NCBI GenBank assembly: GCA_025093555.1
Contig: JAIWNF010000021.1
Span: 310,001 to 374,000, forward strand
Direction of reading: 5' to 3'
DNA from: Circinella umbellata
Lineage: Eukaryota; Mucoromycota; Mucoromycetes; Mucorales; Lichtheimiaceae
DNA length: 64,000 nt
Numbering within the stretch: position 1 is the stretch's first letter; every line of letters begins with the position of its first letter. The translations under genes were made by a program, and so were the position numbers. Below are positions 49,943-59,906 of the stretch, in pieces. The notes beneath the pieces are model-generated. The model was not told where the DNA came from. It made no database searches and saw nothing but the letters and a program-made list of their open reading frames with translations.

Positions 49943-50805
49943 ATGCCATATTCCCGTTTAAACATACTTAGTGTAAGTAATTCAATATTTACCATATTCA
50001 ATCAAGTAGTTCTTACTGTTTTTTTTCGCCCCTAATTCTGTTTAATATTTATAGCAATACATCCGTGATACATATGATGAGATCGTCCACGTTGACAAGC
50101 TCCAGTACGACTTCTCGTTGCCTGCTTTACAAGGTACCAACAAGGTTATTCAGAGTAGGATGCGCCTCGCCCTGTTGGGATATAAAGAAGAGTTTGCGGA
50201 TGTACCCGGTTTTGCACAGAGATTGCGAAAAATGTGCAAGGATCACTATTATAACAAACGGGCGCTTTCTTCCCGTGATCCTACCAAACAAGATACTATC
50301 AATCGCCGCAATCGCCGTAGGAATCGTAAAGAAAAAGTTAGTGTCATAATAATATAAATAATATTTATAGCCTTGAGATATTTTACAGTATCATTAATAT
50401 GTTGATTAGAAACTTGCACGTCGGCGAAACATGTTGGATCGCCACAAAAGATCCTTGGAAGAGGAATTCCCAACGGCTGGTATGGAAATGTTACTGAACC
50501 GAAAATACACGTCTGACGAAGAATCAGACGATGAAGATCCAACAACAAGCCCTATTTCGGTACTTCGTCCATCATACAGATCTGATAATGTAAGTTACTA
50601 TGTCGAAATTCTATTGTTAATTGTTTACTTGGAAAACAACATATTGACAAAATGTCGATAGGCGAATCGGTTTTTAGAAAGATTGGACGAGCTGCATTTT
50701 GTGAGTAGCCGTATAAGACGGCACCAAAGTACTAGAATTCCTCGCTCGGTGATGTTGGTGGAACGAGCAGTTCCAGAGGAGTTGCCGCGGTGGATGAAGA
50801 AATAA
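49943..50805 (+). CDS. Cargo gene of TIR element: basic/acidic protein of unknown function
   Basis: Four exons, 49943-49972, 50055-50336, 50410-50589 and 50662-50805; all joins are phase 0 and the product is 211 aa. Start ATG at 49943 (MPYSRLNILS) is the first reasonable one, though the frame is open further upstream. Domains by eye: a helical N-terminal part (QYIRDTYDEIVHVDKLQYDF, SRMRLALLGYKEEFAD); a strongly basic run (TINRRNRRRNRKEKKLARRR) suggesting nuclear localisation or nucleic-acid binding; an acidic patch (SDEESDDEDP); then VLRPSYRSDNANRFLERLDE and a basic C-terminus. The combination of Arg-rich block, SDEES patch and a P-x-[WY]-R-S motif before a leucine helix resembles repeated uncharacterised proteins in fungal genomes associated with mobile DNA. 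That resemblance is from memory. Intact splicing and frame imply recent function. Confidence 0.7.
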
Positions 50806-51892
50806 TTAAAAAACGGAGGGTGGTCGGGTTTGAGCTTGGGTTTCTTTTAAAATAAAAAAAAAACTAATCGAAATTCGTTTAGTATTAAAAGTATAAATCT
50901 GAATATATGAATTTTTATATTGATGGATGAAAACAAAAAACAATATTGATGTTATAGGGTTAAAAAAAAGGAATGAAAAAAAATAGTGAGTATATAAAAG
51001 AGATGGTGCATATAAAAAAAGAGCATATTAGATAGTGACCATACAAAAAAAGAGGTATAGAAAAAAAAAGATATAAAAAAGGAGCATATAAAAAAGGAGC
51101 ATATAAAAAAAAAAAAAAAGGCATATAAAAAAAGTTCCGCTCCTCTCTCACAATTGTTTTTTTCTAAGTAGCCACTTTTATTTCAAAAGCTGTCTCTTTT
51201 TTGGGTCAATTAAAAACAACACACGGTTTTTTGAAAAATAATATTTTTTTTATTTTTCTATTCCTTAATATCTTTTATTATACTTTTCCATTACTATTAA
51301 ATCACTGTGTTTCATTATTTGCACCAACACTCCCTTGAGTACCTAGATAAATGCAGTTGTATTGATTGGAAGATTAAAACTCTGATTCTCGTTCTCGTTC
51401 TCATTTCCTTTCCTCTCCTCTTCATCCACTCTCTTGCTCTCCCTCCCTTCTATTATTGTTAAACAATTAGAAGAAAATGGCGATGACGATGGCGTGTGGA
51501 GTGTTAGTGATGTTACGCCAGAACAGATTTAAAGAGAGTTTGCAAAACGCGAATCCTTTATTTCTTTCACTATTCGTATAAAAATATCAGTAAAATTATT
51601 TTCCACTCTTCATATAAAAAAGTAATATTGTATTATTCTCTTGAGTATATCGACTAAACATTATTTGTACTTCACTTCGATTTACTACTTGTACATTCGT
51701 AAATTTAAACAAGAAAAAGTAATCTGCTAAAAAAGTATTAGTTTAATTTAGTCTTCCTATATGTAAAAAAAGCAAAAAAAAAAAAAAAAAAGACTCCTTT
51801 TATCGTTTAGAGCTTAGATATTATTATTTTCATGTAAAAAATATCACAGCTTCTATGCGTTTTTGCCAAGGTGACCTAATAGTTCACTATCA
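50806..51892. other. 3' part of TIR element, no gene assigned
   Basis: AT-rich with a purine tandem repeat (separate entry) and a CT-rich patch at 51,385-51,450. Around 51,470-51,580 a short open stretch (ENGDDDGVWSVSDVTPEQ followed by a stop) has protein-like composition and may be a gene fragment. Confidence 0.4.
50985..51145 (+). repeat. Tandem GGAGCATATAAAAAA-type repeat
   Basis: Imperfect units of 12-20 bp built on GAGCATATAAAAAA or its variants (GGTGCATATAAAAAAA, GAGGTATAGAAAAAAAAA) recur about eight times, probably from slippage in the element's 3' region. Confidence 0.65.
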
Positions 51893-51985
51893 GGTTATTG
51901 ATATCCTGTTGATACCCTTGTAATATATGAGATATCAAAAATTTATTGATACCCTATTGATATCCTATTGATATCTGAGATATAA
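51893..51985. repeat. Right subterminal TTGATATC-type repeats
   Basis: ATTGATATCCTGTTGATACC at about 51,896 and ATTGATACCCTATTGATATC at about 51,947 repeat, in the same orientation, the units found at the left end. The pairing of inverted outer ends with direct inner repeats is unusual. Confidence 0.6.
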
Positions 51986-52039
51986 ATAACGATATCAGCC
52001 TGTTGAGACCCTTTTGATACACCACTTTTTTTGCAGTGG

Positions 52040-53478
52040 TTTTTTAAACATTTTGAACTAAAACTTACTTAAAATGAATTTTGAATGTTCTAATAATGCC
52101 AGCATCTAGTGGCTGCATGATAGATGTCGTGTTTGGAGGTAAGTAAAGAAGCTCAACATTAGTTGGCTCATATATTTCAGGGAAATGGCCAGAAAAATTA
52201 TCAAGAAGTAGCAGAATATTTCTATTTTGCCTTTTCATGGCTCTGTCTAGCATTTGAAGGTATTTCGAGAAAATAGCCTTTGTCATCCAAGCATTATAAT
52301 TGGCTTCATAGTGGGAAACGTCAACTTTTGTATTCTAAAAATCAAAAAAAAAAGAAATATAACGGCAAGTAAGTATATATTTTATCTAATAGTAATGAGT
52401 AATAATGCAGCTTGTTACCTTTTTAAAACATGTAGGTTTAGTAACTTTTCCAATAAACCATAATGGCCATACATTTTGACCTAATGCATTTACAGTTACT
52501 ACTACTGTAAGTCTGGACTTATCCTGCTTGATGCCCTTAAAAGATCTTGGAGCAATTGTAGTATTAGGTGCACTGGAATAAAACAAAGCTGTTTCATCCA
52601 TATTAAATACATCTTTAGGGTCATACTGCTGTACTTTTCTTGGATTTCTGGTAATTTGCTGCTGCTAATGCAACATCAGCTGAACTACTTTCACCATGAA
52701 GTCTTTCACTCCTAAATGAAATCTCTTTCGAAAACGGTCAACCCATCCATTGGAAAACTCCAATTCCCCTTCAGAAACGCCAAGTAATGGGGCAAAATCT
52801 TTAGCACATTGCTTAATAATACCCCAATTGACTGGTATATTCTCATGCAGCGCTGTTCAACCCACATATATACAGCATCTTCAAGAGCTATATGTTTGAA
52901 AATGATTAGACTCTACAACTATCAAAATAAGCTTAAAATAATATATCTAAATACTTATTAATCAACATACTGGGAACTTTACCTGAGCTTTTTGTTTTTT
53001 GCTTCTATCTATACCGCCTTCTAGCTCTTTTCTTCTAGTAGCAATCCATCGGCTAACTGTTGTCCTATTTGGAAAGGGCTCTTTCAACTGAAGGTTAATT
53101 TTTGCCCAAGTAATTAGCTCAGAAATACTGGGCGTTTTCTTTTATCATTATTTTCAAGCTCCAAGTAGTGATCAACAATCTCTTCCTGTAAGCTAATGGG
53201 GATTTTTTGATATTCTGCTTTGCGCTTAAGGACATTATGAAAAAAAAAATCGAAATAGAAAGAAAACTAAAGAATACACTATCCTCTCAACGTAGCAATA
53301 TATTAGTACCTTTATCTGGTACCTTTTTTTTAATTGTGTATAACTTTATTAGTAATAGTTGATAGCTTAACAGTTATTCTATTTTCCTTCTTCGTGTCAC
53401 CCCCGATTTTTGCACACCCCTGCTTTTTGCACACTTTTTGGCCAAAATCCCATATGTGCAAAAAACGGGGTTTCACTG
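52040..53478 (-). mobile_element. Pogo/Tigger-type DNA transposon, one end preserved
   Basis: The right end (reverse strand) reads CAGTGAAACCCCGTTTTTTG from 53478, a classic pogo-like terminus, followed outward by TA (53479-53480), the expected target. Immediately beyond it the gypsy RT frame resumes. The left part is cut off at 52,039 by the 4.07-kb TIR element inside a transposase intron, and no second pogo end was found. Confidence 0.7.
52069..53240 (-). pseudogene. Pogo-family (CENP-B/Tigger) transposase, broken
   Basis: Reads in pieces: KAEYQKIPISLQEEIVDHYL and, after a frameshift, SISELITWAKINLQLKE, TVSRWIATRRKELEGG (N-terminal HTH); WGIIKQCAKDFAPLLGVSEG, FSNGWVDRFRKRF (CENP-B HTH); DVFNMDETALFYSSAPNTT with the first catalytic Asp; VTVNALGQNVWPLWFIGK; then after an intron LLLLDNFSGHFP with the second Asp and YLPPNTTSIMQPLDAGIIRT with the third Asp of a DDD triad. 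At least two frameshifts and one stop (between VQLMLH and QQQITRNP) disable it. The frame ends at a GTAAGT donor at 52063-52068, 29 bp from the neighbouring element. Confidence 0.8.
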
Positions 53479-55663
53479 TAGCACTGGCGTTGAACTTGCA
53501 TTTCTTTAGGTTTAATACAAGGCCTGATTTGAGTATACATGCAAATACTTTTGCTAGATCATGTAGATGTTGTTTTTGGTCAGGTGAATATGTGAATAAA
53601 TCATCAATATATACTATGGCACACTTATTTAATAATGCTCGAAATGCTATGTCTGAAAGCATTTGGGCGCTGGCAGATGCATTAAGCATGCCCATTGGCA
53701 TTCTTAGAAATTCGTATAATCCAAATTTACATGTAAATGCTGATTTTGGTATTGATTCAGGTGTTAATTTAATATTGTAATAAAATGATGCACAATCCAA
53801 TGTTGAAAAGACTTTTGCTTTGTTCCCTACTGCATCTAGTAATTCATCTGCTCTTTGAGTCGTATATGGGCAAAATGGTTGTAAAGCATTAAGTTTTCTG
53901 TAATCGATAACTAATCGTAAATTATCTGTGGCAGCCGGTTTTGAGGATGAGGACGATGTCGCTGCTGATGGTTTCTTGACTAACAATATGGGTAAGGCCC
54001 ATGGACTTGTTGAGGGTTGTATAATTTTCATTTTGCAAAATCGGTCAAGTTCTTTTTCTAAAAACTCTAATTCTATTGGACTCATTCTATATGGTCGATG
54101 TCGAATTGGTGGATGGTTTCCAGTATTGATTTCATGTTTTAACAAGTCAGTACATCTGATTGTTTTTCTATCCTAATCAAAAATATCTTGATACTGCTCT
54201 ATAAGGGCTCGGAATTCTGTCTTAAGTTTTGGATCTAACTCTCCTTCGTTTATTTGTTCCAATTGTTCTTTCGCGAGAGGCTTTCTTGGTATGGTAGGTG
54301 GCTTGTTGTCTAAAATTCGAGGGTCTACTAATTCATATCCTTTGTCATTGGTAGTAATGGCTCTCATTTCGCCGAGTACCAAGTCTGTATTGATAGTGTA
54401 TTCGGATTCGGTAGTAATATTGAGAATAGATACTCGATATATTTCATCTGCTGGATGTAGAATGCCTCCATGGATATTTATTTGTTCTGGCATGTTGTTA
54501 TTGGGTTCAAAAATATATGTATTCGAATCCTTTAAGAATACTGGTCGAGGTATATCAAAAGTTCGGTAATTTGCATTGGGAATGGTAATGCCCATGTTTG
54601 TTTTCATTATAATTTGATTATTGTCTTGCTTTAATTCGAGTGGTTGTATATCTTCAATTATAGGAAATAATATATCATCTGTCCATGATTCATTTGTCAA
54701 CATTTCTTCTGTATCGTTCCCGGAAGTTGACGTGTATTCACTGTACGACTCATCACCTGATGAAACGATTTCATCTTCGGTATATTGCTCAGAACTTGAT
54801 CTAATGTTGGAATTTTCCGCGTTATTGAACCAAGGTATACTACTGTCGATTTGTTTCTCATATCTTATTGGAATTGCTCGAGCGTCGTCGTGGTGAATCC
54901 ACATTGTTCTTGTTTGATATTCAATTGTAGCTTTGGCCTTTTTCAACCAGTTATTTCCAATGATCAGATCAATAGGTGTGGTTGGCAACACTTCTAATGC
55001 TATTGATACTGGCTTGGTTCCATTAGGCTGTAATTGCACATTACTAATTATGCCTAGTGATGCATGTCGGTCTCCGTTTCCTAGCATGAATACTGCTGTG
55101 GAAGGTTCATCTATTTTTAATCCTAGATTTTGGGCTAATTTCTTTGATATGCAACTTTTGCTTGCTCCTGTGTCTAGTAAACTATTTATATGATGCGAAT
55201 TTATGACAAAATTTGTATATAGAGTGGTGGTACTTGGTGATGGAGCTGTTTCTTCATCTAATACTGCGAGTGACTGGGCAGTTTTACATACACTGGAAAA
55301 CTGTCTCCTCATGGATGGTACCAATTTTAAAAGCTGGGCAAACGTTACGTCTGCGTTTCTATTAAGGATGTCTGCTGAAACGTCGTATGGTTCCTTTTTT
55401 ACGATTTTATGGGTGGGAAGGATTCTTTTGTTTCTCCGAACTGATTTTCCTTTTTGAGACTTCTTTAAATTATTTTCTTGAGTAATAATTTTCTTTTGGT
55501 TTACTGGCTTTCTTCCTTCTACTTGTTTTTCCACTATTTTGTTGTGTGGTAATATTTTTGGGGGAAAAGGGGAAGAATTTTTATTTTCCGCTTTTTCTGA
55601 TGGTGAATCTAGGTCCATGTCGTCCAAAGTATTTCTCAGTTGTGTCCAGACTACAAGCACCAT
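53479..55663 (-). pseudogene. Ty3/gypsy retrotransposon pol fragment (protease and reverse transcriptase)
   Basis: The 54176-55663 part holds a basic linker and a retropepsin-like domain with LLDTGASKSCISKKLAQN and IDLIIGNNWLKKAKATI. After an in-frame TAG (54173-54175) the same frame continues into RT: IRHRPYRMSPIELEFLEKEL, LRLVIDYRKLNALQPF, FSTLDCASFYYNIKL, YEFLRMPMGMLNASAS and IVYIDDLFTYS (catalytic YIDD). RT is cut at NASAT (53479) by the pogo end. RNase H, integrase and gag are not seen in this window. The TAG may be a mutation or a readthrough stop; the missing parts make the copy dead anyway. Confidence 0.85.
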
Positions 55664-57365
55664 TTAGGAGGGCAGCACGAAAATGGGTATGTTCAAGATC
55701 ATCGATTACTGGCTTGCGCTAATGATTACTTCGATGCGTCAAGGCTTCATACCGCCCAGGCATAATCAGACACAATTTTTACATCAGAGCTCAAGAGCCT
55801 CTCGTCTCTTGTCAAGGAATTGTTTATAAAATAACATGCACTGACAGAATATGATGCACTATATTCAAAAGATTTAAATCAATCAATATTCAATGCAAAC
55901 ATGATGGATCGATTATCACGAACAGAAGATTGTCCATCATAAATGTTGCTGTACATACCCTCTTTGGCTGTACGATTTCTCAAGACATGTCATTATTATT
56001 TTATCCTATAAAAACAACATCATTATTAGCATTCAAATTTCAGCATTAACAGGAAATAATATTTCAGCATTATTATTATTTATTATCACTTTTTTGTAAT
56101 TGTATAACTTGTAAATTAGATTCTTATTTACATGACGAGACTTGTTCAATAAATGGATTATTTTGTTCTTCGCGTAACACGAACTCTTTTTTGTATACGT
56201 CACACAAACAAATGACATCGTGTGATCAACTATTTTGATTAGCCCCTAGTGCACAAACCAAACATAAAGATTTATGTAAACCCTGCCTTTACCCTTTCTT
56301 TTGGAAATATCAACAAAAAATAAGTAATATTGTTATTATTATTATTATTATAGAGCTATGTTTTATTTCTTTCATTACCTCGTTATTTATTATACATGGT
56401 CTTTTTCTTTTCTGTTTTATTCAGAGTAATCCAACATGACATGTGTTGATTTTCTTTCTCTCTATTTTTTCCCATAGTTTAACATTTGACCCCGTTGCCT
56501 TCATAAGATATTTCTCTTTATTTTAAGTAGATAAAAATGATTTATTTTAAAAAACATCTCTTTCAGTATTGTGTGTTGTTATCTTGTCATATATATATCG
56601 AGTCTTTATTTTGCTGCTTTTATTAAAAAAACTAGGGACTTTGTCACCTTCTCTTAAAGCTAGAAATATTAATGTACTAGTGTAACCCTTACATAAACAA
56701 CTTTTCTTATTTTCTATTTTTATACACGAATATTCAGAATAATTATTCATATAAGAATATTCTCATTCTATTACCTTTTACACGAATCAATCTATTGTAC
56801 AACAACTTAATATAAATATCCCCCCAATTAATTAATTAAACAATCACATGTAATAACTGCGCGACATTAAACAGTTGCTGCGGATTTAACTGCGTAACAT
56901 TAGAAAGTTACTGCGGAACAATTGTAAAAGATATATAAACCCCAACTTTTTTAAACCAAATAAAAATTATCAATCTGTTATTCAGTCAATTTGACTTTAT
57001 TTTAAATTTATTTCTATTGATCACTCAACACTGTATATTGGGTTGTTTTAATTATTTTATTTATCCAAGGGATTAGCTTAAGATCATTATCTTACTTATT
57101 TTATATATTTATTTGTTGACTACATATTAAACGTAGTATTTGAATTTAATAACAACTGAATTCACATTATAAAGACTCAATACATACAGACATAATATCT
57201 CTGTACTAGATTTGATTATATTAAAATCATTATCGCTTAACATATATTATCTCAAAAGAACTTGAGAAATCTTAATAAACAATTACGTTGTAATATACGA
57301 TAATATTACTGGTGCTCACTATAAAAATACATAAGCATCTGTTGTAGCTGAATAAATATATCTGC
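55664..57365. other. Non-coding stretch with LTR/promoter-like segment
   Basis: Upstream side of the gypsy fragment, where gag and an LTR might be expected, but no gag motif was found. From 56849 (TGTAATAACTGCGCGACATT) a GC-richer segment contains two imperfect 33-bp copies of TAACTGCG..ACATTA..AGTT.CTGCGGA, followed by GATATATAAACCCC (TATA-like) and AATAAA. This reads like a plus-strand LTR promoter, opposite to the gypsy fragment; its end was not located. Confidence 0.4.
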
Positions 57366-58300
57366 TTATAAATTTAATATAAAAACATCCACACCGGCTA
57401 CATGGGCGCGTTTGATAGTGATTTCACACTTTTTGACTAGATGGCGGTATATCGTAGATGGTTGTAAAATTATTTGAAATTGCATATAGTACGCACGTAC
57501 AAGTTGCTGAAGTGTAGCTGTATTTTCTTTTTCAAGTACTGTTTTGACGAGGAACTTGCTACTATCTTGGGAAATCTTTGACAATTTAGGACCCTTTTGC
57601 TTTATAGGGGCGGTGTTACCACCTCTGGTTCTGTACCGCTTGTAATGGTCTGACATAGTGGATGTTGGTATATCCAACCTTCGCTCAATGTCTTTAAGAG
57701 TCCATCTATATCCAAGTAACTTCAGTGCACGATCCCTTAATAAATCCGCTTCATAATTGACATACTTTCCACGAGGATTTTTAACAACTTTCATTATGCG
57801 CTTTTTCTTTGCCACTTGTGGTATCATAGGTGCTCTTTAAATAGCAGAAGATTCAGGTGCAATAGACACCAAAGTTGATTCCTCTTCGTCAGAATCGTCA
57901 CTGCTATCACTACCTATATTGTCCTTATCTTCACTCTCATCAATACCATCTTCAGGTTGATTTAGGCGATCTTGATTGACTGGAAAATGAATTTGGTGCT
58001 TTGAAGGTTCAGTGTCAAGATCTTCCTCATGCGTAACAGCGACTGAGTCAACCATTGTAATATCCTCCTCTTCGACATTTCCTGAAAAAGCTGTAAAATA
58101 TTTTGTAGGTTAAAATGCTCTGTAAAAGTAGTTACTATACCTGCTGCTTCATTCCCGCGATCTATATTTAGTGTTCTCATAGTTTTCTCCAATAATCTAC
58201 GCGATTTTCTAGTAGCAATAGTAGAATGTTGCTTCGAACGTTCTTTTCTTTTCCCTGTTGCACGAGATGTGGGATTGAATGCTTTTTTATGGGATGACAT
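57366..58300 (-). pseudogene. Tc1-like transposase N-terminal region with acidic extension, broken and truncated
   Basis: Exon 58141-58300 (MSSHKKAFNPTSRATGKRKE, basic) joins at GT-AG to 57366-58081, giving a Ser/Asp/Glu-rich linker (GSDSSDDSDEEESTL). An in-frame TAA at 57837-57839 follows, then the same frame continues IPQVAKKKRIMKVV, ALKLLGYRWTLKDIERRLD, IPTSTMSDHYKRY, and a second helix-turn-helix LQQLVRAYYMQFQI, QPSTIYRHLVKKCEITIKR. Two HTH units are the paired-like DNA-binding region of Tc1/mariner transposases. Homology ends at KRAHVAG and no DDE domain follows, so only the DNA-binding half survives. Confidence 0.6.
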
Positions 58301-58627
58301 AGTTTAGATTCTAAAGAAAGTTTTTTTTTGTATAGCTTATTGTAATGGGAAAGAAGAAGATAGAACAGTAAACTGTAAGAGGCGCAACACACTATATAAA
58401 CACTGCATTAGTCAGACAGAACAACTATATCTTACAGTAATAATATAAACCACCAGAGGTATATATAATGTGAGCTTCTATTGCTTTATTTATCTTTCAT
58501 AACATTATTGTATAGCTTTTTAATATTCTGTAAAATACACAGCTTCCAGTACATGCTTTAATTCCTGTGATGCCTAAAACAGTGCATTACTTGTTGGTAT
58601 CTATAACAGCGTATTAATTTTAAGTGC

Positions 58628-58915
58628 TTATACGATCGAGACACTTTCACTGGGATAACTAATGTAGTTCCATGTACCTGAATTCAGATTGAGACGAGAA
58701 AGTTTTATAGCCAGAATCCCAATATCATAATCGTTAGGAATTGTGTTCATTATGTTTCTTCTCTTGATCGCATCGGTCAATGAGTGAAGACCCTTCGCTG
58801 CCTCTTCTAGTTCTTTGGTTGTTGGTCTTGGGGTTTTCTTTTTAACGGCGCTAGTTGATGCTTTATTTCGCGCAGTTTTGGTACTGTTATTATTAGCTGC
58901 ATCGACTTTATGCAT
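58628..58915 (-). CDS. Small basic ORF, function unknown
   Basis: 95 codons starting MHKVDAANNNSTKTARNKAS. It has a Lys/Arg/Thr-rich N-terminal half followed by a helical segment (KELEEAAKGLHSLTDAIKRR) and a more hydrophobic end. Composition is protein-like rather than low complexity, but no family is recognised and no intron is needed. It may be a fragment left by a mobile element, lying between a broken Tc1-like gene and a tandem repeat. Confidence 0.4.
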   Translation of the reverse strand: MHKVDAANNNSTKTARNKASTSAVKKKTPRPTTKELEEAAKGLHSLTDAIKRRNIMNTIPNDYDIGILAIKLSRLNLNSGTWNYISYPSESVSIV

Positions 58916-59150
58916 TTGTCACCGGCAATAAATTAATTAATAACTAATGAAACAAACTGACGGAATAAAATATATTTGGCTTATGAAACAAATGAAACGC
59001 TTTTTGCTAAAAGTCAAAAAAAGTCCCTGCTTTTTTCAATATTTAGAATTAGTATATTTCAAGTGCATAAAGCAGGTGTGGCAAGTACGAAAAAAAATTG
59101 ACTTCGTTCGCGAAAAACTCCCCCTATCATTTGCGTAAATCTCTAATTTT

Positions 59151-59467
59151 CACAAGCGAATTTTCTTAGCACTCATAAGCGAAAAAGATTACCTGTTATA
59201 AGCGAAAAAATTACCCAATCACAAGCGAAAAAAGCTACCCCTCACAAGCGAACAAAATTACCCCTCACAAGCAAACAAATCACCCGTCATAAGCGAACAA
59301 AATCGGTCATCATAAGCGAACAAAATTACCATCATAAGCGAACAAAATCGCATATCATAAGCGAACAAAATTGTCATCATAGGCGAAAAAAAACTCATAT
59401 CATAAGCAAAAAATAACTGTTATCATAAGCAAACAAAATTATGATCATAAGCGAACAAATTTGTCAT
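59151..59467 (+). repeat. About 14 tandem copies of a 22-bp CATAAGCGAACAAAATT unit
   Basis: Consensus (T)CATAAGCGAACAAAATTnnc, 20-23 bp per unit, with AAGCGAA most conserved; early units read CACAAGCGAAAAA, later ones CATAAGCGAACAAAAT. The array lies 440 bp upstream of the Merlin-type transposase start. Confidence 0.85.
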
Positions 59468-59906
59468 CGGTTCAGTCCAGGTTTATACCCGGGGCTTAGA
59501 TGTGGCTTGGCTGTGGCTTGGAATTTTTTTTTCAAAAATTTTTTCTAATTTTTTCTAAAATATTTTTGTTTGTATAAAAGTACCCTTTAAGGAAGTTCTA
59601 TATATAGGATATCTTTCTTATTTATATATGAAACCTTAAAAATATAGCTCAAAATAGTAAAAAATAACAAAAAAAAAGTTATGGATGAAACTTTTAACTT
59701 TTACCTTTTATGGTCCTTAGACTTTTTTTTTGACTCGGGGTTTTGACTCAGGCCATATTTGTTGTTACTGTTAACCTATATATAGTAAGATTAAAAAAAT
59801 AGAGTTTTATATAAAAAAAAAGTATAAAAAGAGCTAATATTTTGTTAATTCCCCTTTTTTTTAATATTTTTTTTACTTTTAAACCTCTCTTTTTTTAACC
59901 ACTATT
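59468..59906 (+). promoter_or_regulatory. 5' region of the Merlin-type transposase gene
   Basis: A GC-richer patch (CCCGGGGCTTAGATGTGGCTTGG, about 59,488-59,520, with a doubled TGTGGCTTGG) follows the tandem repeat, then AT-rich DNA with TATATATAG near 59,778 and T-runs up to the ATG at 59907. The transposon's left terminus may lie here, but it cannot be fixed without the right end. Confidence 0.35.

Larger units (their letters stand above)
47968..52039. mobile_element. 4.07-kb element with terminal inverted repeats carrying one spliced gene
   Basis: Left end CCACTGCAAAAAAAATGG and right end (reverse complement) CCACTGCAAAAAAAGTGG, with similarity continuing through TGTAT, give about 25 bp of inverted repeat with two or three mismatches. 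Inside each end is a cluster of TTGATATC/TTGATACC motifs. The interior carries a plus-strand four-exon gene (49943-50805) and otherwise AT-rich DNA; no transposase was recognised. Outer flanks differ (LINE remnant left, pogo intron right) and no clear target duplication is visible, so the locus may have rearranged after insertion, or the ends may be those of two related elements. Confidence 0.6.

Noticed and set aside
53330..53478. C-terminal extension of the gypsy reverse transcriptase (KPRFLHIW...)
   Set aside because: This is translated pogo terminal sequence after the insertion point, not retrotransposon protein.
59151..59467. CRISPR-like array
   Set aside because: Units are contiguous and degenerate, without unique spacers; this is eukaryotic tandem repeat DNA.
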